NCBI GenBank assembly: GCA_012728855.1
Contig: JAAYEH010000380.1
Coordinates: 20,691-84,690, forward strand
Reading direction: 5' to 3'
Length of the DNA: 64,000 nt
DNA from: Rhodopirellula sp.
Lineage (GTDB): Bacteria; Planctomycetota; Planctomycetia; Pirellulales; Thermoguttaceae
The notes under the pieces were generated by a model, which was not told the DNA's origin, did not search any database, and worked only from the letters and a program-made list of their open reading frames with translations. This document shows positions 29,307 to 37,002 of this stretch, one piece after another. The position numbers and the translations under genes were made by a program. Position 1 is the first letter of the stretch. Each line of letters begins with the position of its first letter.

Positions 29307-30535
29307 ACTCCAACCTCCTCGAGTGCTGGGGCCTCGGCTTCGCACTCGGCGGGCGGGTGCGCGCCGGGATGGGCGAGCACGAGATCGCCGACGCCCACCG
29401 CGCAACGGAATCCGATGTTTGCTTTGCGAGCCAGCGCCGATTCACCGCTGGCGAACTGGCAGGTCGCCTGGTTTTCGAAGTAGGTGTCGAACGCGCCGCC
29501 GCGGATACATTTCAGCGAAGGTTCCAGCAGGAGTTCCTCGCCGTCGGCGCCGCGCAGCGCGAAGTTGCCGCGGGTCCACTCCCACACGTTTCCGATAAGT
29601 TGGTAGATGCCGCCGACGCTTCCACCCTGCGTGTACTCGGCGACGGACACCGTCGCCGTGCGTCCGCCGGCCCAGAGGTTGGCCTTTTCGCGATCCATCG
29701 TGTCGCCCCAAGGATAGCGTCGCTGCAACCGACTGGTCGGCGAAACCCGCACCGGCCAACTGCCGGCCTTGACCCATTCGGCGTCGGTCGGCAGACGTTT
29801 TCCCACCCACCGCGCATAGGCTTGCGCCTCGTACCAACTGACACCGACCACCGGGTGATCGGCCTTGTCGGACGGATAGACGCCCTCGGACCAGTAACGG
29901 GGCCCCGGCTGGCCGGACTGGTCGACAAAATCGAGTACGGCCGGCAGGACCGACGGTTCCCAAAGGGCGGCCTGCTCGTATCCGCCGGCGATCACGAATT
30001 CATGGAACTGTTCGTTGGTGACCGGGTAGCGGTCGAGAAAGAACTGTCCGACGCGAACAAGTCGGCTACGGTGGGTGGCGATTTCCTCGTCGTCGAGCTT
30101 GCCGTCATCCAGCGCGTCGTCGATCTGGCCGAGGACCACTTCTCCATCGGGTACAAGGCTCATGGCGCCGTGGAGCAAGTCGAGCGTGCGATCGAAGTCG
30201 TCCTCGTTGAGGTTATGGGCGATTTGCGGTCGCAAGAGGAGGGCGTAGCGGCCTTGCTCAAGCATCTGCCGCACCACGGCGCCCAGGTCGTTGGGGTCGG
30301 CCTGTTGCCGCGAAGGGCGGCCCCGCGCAGGCTGCGCCAAAGTTGGCTTTTGCCGTCGAACCGTTCGTCGGGTCCGGGATAGGGTCCGCAGCACCACGTA
30401 CGCGGTTCCCGCTGCGCCACCGCCGGCCAAGTAAGGGTTGGAGAGATACCAGCCGCAGCCCAAGTTGGCCAGGCCGATGGCCGCGGTGGTAGCGAAAATT
30501 CCGGTGCTCGCATTGAACCATATGGGGGTATTCAA
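29303..30535 (-). CDS. membrane-anchored SUMF1 (FGE-fold) domain protein
   Basis: A 410-residue protein. The N-terminus has one or two hydrophobic helices (residues about 10-52), then a basic/proline stretch and a helical linker. Residues about 165-395 form a formylglycine-generating-enzyme-like domain: FFLDRYPVTNEQFHEFV, HPVVGVSWYEAQAYARWVG, RLPTDAEWVKA, NVWEWTRGN, CIRGGAFDT and IGFRC. Hand alignment with human FGE keeps only one of the two copper-binding cysteines (in ATCQFASG); the other position is not Cys, so oxidase activity is doubtful and a binding role more likely. Its stop overlaps the GTPase start by 4 nt. Confidence 0.85.
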   Translation of the reverse strand: MNTPIWFNASTGIFATTAAIGLANLGCGWYLSNPYLAGGGAAGTAYVVLRTLSRTRRTVRRQKPTLAQPARGRPSRQQADPNDLGAVVRQMLEQGRYALLLRPQIAHNLNEDDFDRTLDLLHGAMSLVPDGEVVLGQIDDALDDGKLDDEEIATHRSRLVRVGQFFLDRYPVTNEQFHEFVIAGGYEQAALWEPSVLPAVLDFVDQSGQPGPRYWSEGVYPSDKADHPVVGVSWYEAQAYARWVGKRLPTDAEWVKAGSWPVRVSPTSRLQRRYPWGDTMDREKANLWAGGRTATVSVAEYTQGGSVGGIYQLIGNVWEWTRGNFALRGADGEELLLEPSLKCIRGGAFDTYFENQATCQFASGESALARKANIGFRCAVGVGDLVLAHPGAHPPAECEAEAPALEEVGV

Positions 30536-30588
30536 TCAGTCGCTCCCGTCATGCCTGGGGTAAACCGATCCGCATTGCTGAGGAGGCT

Positions 30589-31371
30589 TCAACCCGATTT
30601 GGCCGGTTGTTTTCGGCGTCTTGCCAGGTCTCGTTGCAGCATTTCGAACTGCGCCATCACCGAGTCGAGGACCGGATCGGGGTCGCAAGCCGCAACGGAC
30701 GCCGCCGGAGGTTCGTGTGCTGCTTGGGCTTCGCGCGGGGCGATGCTTTCGTGCCCGACCGGTCTATCGGCCAGCGACTCGAGGATCCGCCTCAGCCGCT
30801 TGATTTCGTCCGTCCACCGTACCCGCTCCTCGCTGATCTCGCGTTTCTGCTCAGCAAGCGCCTCGGTCATTTCGGCGGCCCGGTTGCGGACCGCTTCCAA
30901 TTCGGCTTCCAGCATGGCGCGTTCTTGCTGCAAAGAGTCGCGATCGTGCCGGACTTCGACGAGTTGCTGTTTGAGTTCGGTATTGGACTGTTCCCATGCC
31001 GCGCGGAACGACGCCTGCTCCTGCTCGATCCCTTCGAGCGTTTGCCGGATCCGATCGTCGGCCGCGGCGGCGACTTCGCCGGAATGCCCGGCTGACTGGC
31101 GCAGTCGTTCTTGTTCGTCGGCAATAGCCGCACGCTGTTGGTCCAGTTGCGCCGCTTGTCGGGAAAACGCGAGTTCCTCGTCCTCGCGCCGGCGAGACCA
31201 GGACTTCTGCTTATGGAGGAACTGTTCGGAAAGATCGTCGAGTTGAGCGAAGACTTCGGAGAAAAAGCGGTCGAATTCGCTCTGACTCTCGCAGAACTGC
31301 GAAAGGCAACGGCGAATCCGCTCGGAATCGACGCGTTGGACCGGAGGTTCGACAGGCACGGTTGCTCGCAC
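30589..31371 (-). CDS. coiled-coil protein, first gene of the GTPase operon
   Basis: A 260-residue hydrophilic protein, nearly all alpha-helical. Residues about 55-200 are a long coiled coil rich in Glu, Gln and Arg (AFSRQAAQLDQQRAAIADEQ, REISEERVRWTDEIKRLRRI). There is no signal or membrane segment. The C-terminal 50 residues are a low-complexity link plus a short basic helix (LQRDLARRRKQPAKSG). The start is a GTG with a weak ribosome binding site, so the exact N-terminus is uncertain. The gene is 53 nt upstream of the SUMF1 gene. Role unknown; a scaffold or spacer is plausible. Confidence 0.7.
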   Translation of the reverse strand: MRATVPVEPPVQRVDSERIRRCLSQFCESQSEFDRFFSEVFAQLDDLSEQFLHKQKSWSRRREDEELAFSRQAAQLDQQRAAIADEQERLRQSAGHSGEVAAAADDRIRQTLEGIEQEQASFRAAWEQSNTELKQQLVEVRHDRDSLQQERAMLEAELEAVRNRAAEMTEALAEQKREISEERVRWTDEIKRLRRILESLADRPVGHESIAPREAQAAHEPPAASVAACDPDPVLDSVMAQFEMLQRDLARRRKQPAKSG

Positions 31372-31668
31372 GATGAGTGCTGGGGAATAGCGGCGCTCGA
31401 AGTCATCACGCGCCGACTGGCCATGAGAAGTCTAGTTCAAACACCAGGGTTGAGCAAATCGGCCCGGCGCACTCGGACCGGCTCGTGAGTCGAGCGTCGG
31501 AAGAATCGCGATAATCGTCACTTGTACGTCAGGCTTTCCAGTCTGACCCGGCGTTGCGGTCGGGCTGGAAAACCTGGCGTACATGGCGCCTTACACACTC
31601 GCGGTAGTGGCTGTCAAGGGCTCCGGCAGACGTGCCGCGCGGATTGCCTCCGCGAAGGCGGTCCGCCG
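31372..31668. other. divergent intergenic region
   Basis: The gap between the GTPase operon and the divergent HEAT gene has no supported gene. It carries a long imperfect palindrome (31523-31583, separate entry) and the HEAT-gene promoter at its right edge. The promoter for the minus-strand operon must also lie here but I see no clear hexamer pair. Confidence 0.4.
31523..31583. repeat. imperfect 25-bp inverted repeat, dispersed-family type
   Basis: Arms 31523-31547 and 31559-31583 match at 21 of 25 positions, all four differences being transitions, so the hairpin keeps G-U pairing in RNA. The core TGTACGTCAGGCTTTCCAG resembles the palindrome at 44552-44579 and half of it recurs near 53324-53340. 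Confidence 0.65.
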
Positions 31669-31697
31669 TTGAGGACGCCACGGTGGTCCGATAGGAT
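31669..31697 (+). promoter_or_regulatory. putative promoter of HEAT-repeat gene
   Basis: TTGAGG at 31669-31674 and TAGGAT at 31692-31697 are spaced 17 nt, four of six matches each to the sigma-70 consensus. The predicted start is near 31704, about 30 nt before the ATG at 31735. Confidence 0.4.
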
Positions 31698-31734
31698 AAA
31701 ATGATCGGCGTCAAGGCAACGGGAGGCGCGAATT

Positions 31735-32601
31735 ATGCCGGAAGGAATCAGCAGCAAGACGGCGGAGTTGATTGCGACGTTGTGCGAGGGCACGGCGGCC
31801 GAGCGCCGTGAAGCGGCGCGAGCGCTTGGCGAAATGGGCGGTGCCTGCGCGGTGGGGGCGCTATGCGAAGCTCTGTTCAATGGTGACCTTGGAGTTCGGT
31901 TGTCGGCCGCGATGTCGTTGGGACACCTCCGGGATGGGACGGCCCTGGAGTGCCTGGCCGATGCGCTCACGGACGATGCGGCGGCGATCCGCGAAGCTGC
32001 TGCCGATGCGCTGGGGCAAATCGACGACGACCGCGTGATCGACCTGTTGTCAGCCGCCTTGGAGGATACGGCGCCCGAGGTGCGCATGGCGGCAGCCGAG
32101 GCGATGGGGCGTTTCCATGCCTCACGCAGTTCGGTCCGCCCGCCACCGGAAACCGTTGAGGGCGAAATCACGGTTCGTCTACCGAATGCCCTGCCCGAGG
32201 TCGATCGGTGCGCGACGCGGGCCGCGGAACCCTTGATCGCGGCGCTGGACGACGAAATCGGCGATGTGCGTTTGATGGCGGCGTTTGCGTTGGCGGAGTT
32301 GAAGGACGACGGCGCCGTGGAACCGTTGGTTCGCGTGCTCGTCGAGGACGTTTCCGACGTGTCGCTGGCCGCCGCCTACGCCTTGGGTGAAATCGCCGCG
32401 ATGCGAGCCGTCGGGCCGTTGATCGCGGCACTGGCTCACGAAGACCCGTTCGTTCGTTGTGCCGCGGCCGACGCGCTGGGGAAAATCCACGATGTCCGTT
32501 CGGTCGCCGCGCTGGAGGCGACGCGTTCGGACGACACACTCGAAGCCCGCGGTGCCGCCGACCGGGCATTGCGGGTGAAGCCTTCGGAACCGGCGGAATG
32601 A
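31735..32601 (+). CDS. HEAT-repeat (PBS-lyase-type) protein
   Basis: A 288-residue protein built of about eight 31-residue HEAT-like repeats of the form VRLSAAMSLGHLRDGTALE and VRMAAAEAMGRF, interrupted by a 45-residue acidic/proline insert (about 128-172). No signal peptide, so it is cytoplasmic. GGGAGG lies upstream of the ATG. Such proteins usually serve as protein-binding solenoids. It diverges from the GTPase operon, and a functional link is possible but only inferred from position. Confidence 0.85.
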   Translation: MPEGISSKTAELIATLCEGTAAERREAARALGEMGGACAVGALCEALFNGDLGVRLSAAMSLGHLRDGTALECLADALTDDAAAIREAAADALGQIDDDRVIDLLSAALEDTAPEVRMAAAEAMGRFHASRSSVRPPPETVEGEITVRLPNALPEVDRCATRAAEPLIAALDDEIGDVRLMAAFALAELKDDGAVEPLVRVLVEDVSDVSLAAAYALGEIAAMRAVGPLIAALAHEDPFVRCAAADALGKIHDVRSVAALEATRSDDTLEARGAADRALRVKPSEPAE

Positions 32602-32635
32602 ATTCCGCCCCGTGAACTTGTTTGTGAACAAGTCT

Positions 32636-34183
32636 TTATCGGACAGCGGACGTCGCAGCGGCCTGTTCCGGCGACGAAGCCAGAGCGATAAGCCAATCGG
32701 CGTACTGTTTCAGCGACTCGCGGGGCCACTCGCCGGCGTCGGTTGCGGATGCCGCCAGAAGACCTTCAACGGCATGCGTACGTTCGGTCACCGCATCGAA
32801 GGGAACAACCATCGAGGACGACTTGATCGTGTGCAGAGTTCGTGCCACGTCGCGACGAACGTCGTCGTCGGCGCCGCCGGCGGCCGCGATGGCGAGTCGC
32901 TGGCCCAAGCGTCTCGCGTGACCGCCCAATTCCCTTAGGAATGTTTGCCATAGCTCGGGCAGCACGTTCGGCGGCGGTACACACTCGCCGGGTTGTCCGA
33001 TTTCGGCCGGCTCGGCCAGCGCGGTCGATGCGCCATCGTCGACGAGGCAATCGTCCTCAGCCGGGCGAGAAAATCGAGTGGGGTTGGTGTCAAAAAGCTC
33101 GGCCGCCCGTGCCGGGGACGGTTCTGGTGCAGTTATGTCCATAGGCGACGAAACGGCCGAGCTGGAAGCTTCGGAAGAACTCGGGCATACGATCGGCGGT
33201 GCGGCCGCGCAGACCGCGTCGGTAAGCTGGCGGAGCCCGGCGGCAACGGCGCCGCGCCGCGCGTCGGAAATCAATTGGTCGGCCAACTGCACGACCTCGG
33301 CCAACTGGGGCTTGGAGACCTGGGCATCCGCTCCGACGGCAACGCCCTTCTTGTGGTTGTCCAGTGTGATGATCGAGGAATAGAGCAAGACGGGAATCGA
33401 ATTCAGTTGCGGGTGCTGTTTGATTCGACGGGTAAGGTGCAAACCGTCGACCTGTGGCATTTCGATATCGGCGATGACCAGGTCGCAGACGTCTTCGATG
33501 CGCCCGTTTTGCCGCAATCGCTCCTCGATCGTCTGCCATGCCTCGGCGCCGTTCTCGAAGAAGGTGAGTTGCGTATAGCCGCTGGCTCGCAGGGTATTGC
33601 CGACGGCCTCACGAACGGTGGGAGAGTCTTCGGCGAGGAAGATCCGTAGCTGCTGGCGCGCCAGGCCGAGCGGATTGGCCACTTCGTCGACACGGAAATA
33701 CTGATCCGTAACATTGTCCAGTATCATTTCGAAGTCGAGCATCACGACCAGCCGATTGTCGCAGCGTCCCAGAGCGGTAACCGGGGTATGCGAGAGGGCG
33801 TCGAGCCCCGGCACGGCCAGGATGTTCTCCCAACTGAGCCGGTGAATCCGCTCGACGGCATCGACCAGAAACGCTGTCTGCTGCTGATTCAGGTCGGTGA
33901 GGATCATGGTCGATTCGGAATCTTCCCGCGTCGGCGTTATCCCCAGGTAGTCCAGCAGCGAAACACAGGGAATGACCTGGTTGCGAAGCTTGAAGACGCC
34001 GCGAATCGACCGGTGCGCTTGGGGCAGCGCCGTGATCGCCGCCGCCGGCAAGACCTCGCGGACCTTGGCCACGTTGACCCCAAAGGTGTAGTCCGCCACG
34101 TCGAATACCAACACCTCCAACTCGTTCGTGCCGCTTTCCAGCAGGATTTCTTTGTCCAGCAGGATATTACTCAAGCTCGACAT
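32636..34183 (-). CDS. chemotaxis CheV-like protein: CheW, receiver and Hpt domains
   Basis: A 515-residue cytoplasmic protein. Residues about 20-165 are a CheW domain (VLVFDVADYTFGVNVAKVRE, GVFKLRNQVIPCVSLLDYLG). Residues about 178-305 are a complete receiver: acidic pair AED, phosphoacceptor in IADIEMP, YSS and SKP. A 90-residue Ser/Pro/Ala linker leads to an Hpt-like helical domain (about 400-495) with the candidate phospho-His in LHTIKSSSMVVPFD. CheW plus receiver is CheV; the added Hpt suggests internal phosphotransfer. No other chemotaxis gene is in the window. Confidence 0.88.
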   Translation of the reverse strand: MSSLSNILLDKEILLESGTNELEVLVFDVADYTFGVNVAKVREVLPAAAITALPQAHRSIRGVFKLRNQVIPCVSLLDYLGITPTREDSESTMILTDLNQQQTAFLVDAVERIHRLSWENILAVPGLDALSHTPVTALGRCDNRLVVMLDFEMILDNVTDQYFRVDEVANPLGLARQQLRIFLAEDSPTVREAVGNTLRASGYTQLTFFENGAEAWQTIEERLRQNGRIEDVCDLVIADIEMPQVDGLHLTRRIKQHPQLNSIPVLLYSSIITLDNHKKGVAVGADAQVSKPQLAEVVQLADQLISDARRGAVAAGLRQLTDAVCAAAPPIVCPSSSEASSSAVSSPMDITAPEPSPARAAELFDTNPTRFSRPAEDDCLVDDGASTALAEPAEIGQPGECVPPPNVLPELWQTFLRELGGHARRLGQRLAIAAAGGADDDVRRDVARTLHTIKSSSMVVPFDAVTERTHAVEGLLAASATDAGEWPRESLKQYADWLIALASSPEQAAATSAVR

Positions 34184-34499
34184 GGCGTACTCGCGTGTTG
34201 TCGTTTTTTACGTAGTTTCCCGAATCGGAAAACTCGGCTTAGTCTGTCAAGTCTGGTATCGGGTCGTCGCGCACCGGGAGGCCAACAACTCTTCCGTGTT
34301 CGGCACAATCGGTTTTAGCGTTACAAAGCGCGCCGCGGCAGACGGGATGCACTGGAGGCTGTCCGGAAACGGTGACAGGCACCCTACATCTTGTGTAAGC
34401 ATCGTTCGAGAAGTAACGGTCCGCCGCAAGCTGGAAGCTTACGCCACTTGTTTCTCGAACGATACTAAGCGCGAGACCGATACCATGATGGAGGGAGCA
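34184..34499. other. gap with hairpin between dapA-like and CheV-like genes
   Basis: No gene is supported in these 316 nt. It holds a strong hairpin (34401-34463, separate entry) and, at 34361-34383, the string GTCCGGAAACGGTGACAGGC, which resembles 23503-23521 near the mobile-element debris. Confidence 0.4.
34401..34463 (-). terminator. long hairpin downstream of dapA-like gene
   Basis: Perfect 12-bp arms ATCGTTCGAGAA (34401-34412) and TTCTCGAACGAT (34452-34463), with four further inner pairs if G-U is allowed. It begins 37 nt beyond the dapA-like stop and could end that minus-strand operon. Its loop contains an AAGCTGGAAGCTT near-palindrome. Confidence 0.5.
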
Positions 34500-35468
34500 C
34501 TATCTCGCCGTTTCACTCGTTCGCGCGTTGATGCTCATGAGGCGGGCAATTTCGTCCAGATGGCGGCGGACTGTATTCCGTTCCGCTTCGGCGAAGCTCT
34601 CGAAGGGCTCTGCCATCGTATCGCGGCAGATGCCCAGGCATGCCAGTGCGCACTTCAGCCCCTTGATTACCGAGCCGGGCCGGCTGTCGATCGCATAGAG
34701 CGTGCCGGCAACCTGCAGGACGCACTGGTGAAGCTGTCGAGCGGTGGTGAGGTCACCGGCCTCTGCGGCGTGGAACAGGTCAACATAGAGCCGCGGATAG
34801 AGATTCGCGCCGCCGCAGACCCCGCCGTCGCCTCCCAGCAGCACCGATTCGGCCAGCAACTCCTCCGGCCCCATCAGTACGCTCCATTGCGACCGCTGCC
34901 GGGCCAGACGCAAGACATGATGGAAATGGATCAAGTCGGCCGAACTGTCCTTCAGGCCGATAACGTTGGGAAGCTCCATGGCGCGGGCGAGCGTCGGGCG
35001 GTCGAAAGCAGCTTTGGTGTGGCTGGGGATGCTGTACAACACGACGGGCCGCGGCAGTTCCTCGGTGATCCGCTCGACATAGCCGAGAAGGGAGCCGGCA
35101 TCGATCGGATGGTAATAGGGCGTGGAAAGGACCAGGGCGTCGGCCCCGGCATCGGCGGCATGGTCGGCAAGGCGGACCGACTCGACAAACGACGTATCGG
35201 TAATCCCGACCAGCACCGGCACACGGCCGTCGACCTGCCGACACACCCGCTCGATCAGCTCTCTCCGCAGCCGATAGCTGAGGCTGGGCCCTTCGCCCGT
35301 GGTGCCCAAGAGAAACAGCCCGTGAACCCCGCCGGCGAGGATGTGCTCCACCAGACGCTCCAGACCGGCGATATCGAGAGTGTCGCGGTCCAACAACGGC
35401 GTTACCATCGGCGGGATAATGCCTCGGAGTTGCTTCGACAAACAACGGTCGCTTGCATCGTGGGTCAC
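34500..35468 (-). CDS. DapA/NanA-family aldolase-lyase
   Basis: A 322-residue class I aldolase of the dihydrodipicolinate synthase/N-acetylneuraminate lyase family. It shows GTTGEG (55-60), Tyr145 in VLYSIPSHT and the Schiff-base Lys173 in GLKDSS. The family splits 4-hydroxy-2-oxo acids to pyruvate plus an aldehyde or runs the reverse. Position, as last gene after a sodium symporter, a sialidase-domain protein and a GntR regulator, favours sialate or a related sugar acid as substrate rather than lysine synthesis. It is 27 nt from the symporter gene. Confidence 0.85.
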   Translation of the reverse strand: MTHDASDRCLSKQLRGIIPPMVTPLLDRDTLDIAGLERLVEHILAGGVHGLFLLGTTGEGPSLSYRLRRELIERVCRQVDGRVPVLVGITDTSFVESVRLADHAADAGADALVLSTPYYHPIDAGSLLGYVERITEELPRPVVLYSIPSHTKAAFDRPTLARAMELPNVIGLKDSSADLIHFHHVLRLARQRSQWSVLMGPEELLAESVLLGGDGGVCGGANLYPRLYVDLFHAAEAGDLTTARQLHQCVLQVAGTLYAIDSRPGSVIKGLKCALACLGICRDTMAEPFESFAEAERNTVRRHLDEIARLMSINARTSETAR

Positions 35469-35495
35469 GGGCGTATGTCTCCAGGTTGTTTTTGG

Positions 35496-36977
35496 TCAAA
35501 CTCTGTGTGGCGCGGTCAATCGGCTCACCAGCAGCCCTACGAGGAAGATGGCCAGTGTGCCGATGACGGGGATCAATAGAGAATTCAATGGGCTTCGATA
35601 CGACTCGGGCAGGCCGGTCCAGCCGGGGGAAAACGTCATCCAGACGATTGCCAGCAACCCCACGATCACACCGGTTACCGCCGCCGCGTTGGTGGCCCGC
35701 CGGGCGATCTGGCCCAAGAGGAACAGCCCCAGCATTCCGCCGCCGAAAACGCCCGAGAGCATCCACCAAGCATCCAAAGCACGCTCGGTGCCGATCAAGG
35801 CCAGCGCGGTCCCGGTGCCCAGCGCGCCGAAGACGAGCGTCGTGGCGTAGAGGACGGCCATCGATTCCCGTTCGCCGGCCCGGGGGCGGAAGTAGCGGCG
35901 GTAGATGTCGCAGAGCACGAGGGTCGCCGAGCAGTTCAGGCTCGAGTCGACGCTGCTCATCGCCGCCGCGAAAATCGCGGCAATCAACAGGCCCGTTGCC
36001 CCAACAGGAAGCTGCTTGACGATGAAATGGGGAAATACCTTATCGGCAGCCGAGTCGGTTGCGAGCGTCGCGGGAAGCAGGTCCGGCTGCGCCTGGTAGA
36101 AGGCGAACAGCGCGGTGCCGATGAAGAAAAAGAGGGCAGAAATCGGCACATAGAGCAACGCGCCGAGCCAGACGCTCTTGGCGGCCTCTCGGTCGTCGCG
36201 GGCGGTAATGTAGCGTTGTACGTAGCTCTGGTCGATGCCGAAATTCTGGAGGTTCATGGTCAGACCGTAGATCAGCACCACCCAGAAGGTCGGCTGCAGG
36301 AACGAGAATCCGAAGCTCCCCAGGCTAAACTTGTTGTGCTCGGCGGCGATGCGGAAGATCTGTCCCGGTCCCTCGCGCATGCCGGTCAGCAGCACGACGA
36401 CGGTGAAGACCGTGCCGGCGATGAGCACGATGCTCTGCACGACGTCCGTCCAGATCACCGCTTCAATGCCGCCTAGCAGAGTATATACCGTGACGAGAAT
36501 GCCCGTGATGAGAATGATCGTGGCCACGCTCCAACCGGTCAACGGGGCCAGAGCCAGCGCGACCAGATACATGATCGCCCCCATGCGGCCCAACTGCGTC
36601 AACAGATAGCACGCCATCGCATAGGTCCGCGCCCAGGGGCCGAAACGGCGTTCCAGATGCTGATAGGCGGAAATCTCGCCTGAATTGCGGTAGAAAGGGA
36701 CGAACCACCGCACCGCTATCCAGGCAGCGATCGGTAAGGTCAGACTGAAGGTGAAGGCGCTCCAGTTGTCACCATACGCCTTGCCCGGCAAGGCCAGAAA
36801 GCTGATGCTGCTGACGAACGTGCCGAAGATCGAGAGCCCTACGACCCAACCGGGCATCGACCTGCCGGCAGCCATGAAGCCTTCGGTCGTGCGGCTGCGA
36901 CGAACGAACCAAGCGCCCAGTCCGACAACGCCGGCCAGGTAGAGCAGCAGTACGATGAAATCGACCTCGGGGAGCAT
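35496..36977 (-). CDS. sodium:solute symporter (SSS family)
   Basis: A 493-residue inner-membrane transporter with about 13 hydrophobic helices. Family landmarks are GRSMPGWVVGLSIFGTFVSS near the N-terminus, AYQHLERRFGPWARTYA, TLLGGIEAVIWTDVVQ and AAIFAAAMSSVDSSLN. ATG 36977 starts at the first helix; 30 further upstream residues of open frame are not transporter-like and overlap the previous gene. It lies 25 nt after the FG-GAP/sialidase gene. Context suggests uptake of a sialic acid or similar sugar acid with sodium. Confidence 0.92.
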   Translation of the reverse strand: MLPEVDFIVLLLYLAGVVGLGAWFVRRSRTTEGFMAAGRSMPGWVVGLSIFGTFVSSISFLALPGKAYGDNWSAFTFSLTLPIAAWIAVRWFVPFYRNSGEISAYQHLERRFGPWARTYAMACYLLTQLGRMGAIMYLVALALAPLTGWSVATIILITGILVTVYTLLGGIEAVIWTDVVQSIVLIAGTVFTVVVLLTGMREGPGQIFRIAAEHNKFSLGSFGFSFLQPTFWVVLIYGLTMNLQNFGIDQSYVQRYITARDDREAAKSVWLGALLYVPISALFFFIGTALFAFYQAQPDLLPATLATDSAADKVFPHFIVKQLPVGATGLLIAAIFAAAMSSVDSSLNCSATLVLCDIYRRYFRPRAGERESMAVLYATTLVFGALGTGTALALIGTERALDAWWMLSGVFGGGMLGLFLLGQIARRATNAAAVTGVIVGLLAIVWMTFSPGWTGLPESYRSPLNSLLIPVIGTLAIFLVGLLVSRLTAPHRV

Positions 36978-37002
36978 CGGGCAGCCTTTTCTCGCTGTGG
37001 GG

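Noticed and set aside
29303..30535. SUMF1 protein as a genuine sulfatase-activating enzyme
   Set aside because: No sulfatase gene is adjacent and one of the two copper-site cysteines is missing by hand alignment.
27010..31371. Annotating the GTPase operon outright as an anti-phage defence system
   Set aside because: No effector nuclease, pore-former or protease domain is visible; the conflict role is only by analogy.
34500..35468. dapA-like gene as the lysine-pathway dihydrodipicolinate synthase
   Set aside because: Its operon partners are a sialidase-domain protein, a sodium symporter and an FCD regulator, which fit sugar-acid use rather than lysine synthesis.
34128..35579. A 483-codon plus-strand frame over the dapA-like gene
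   Set aside because: Antisense shadow of a gene with intact GTTGEG and GLKDSS motifs; no protein-like pattern.
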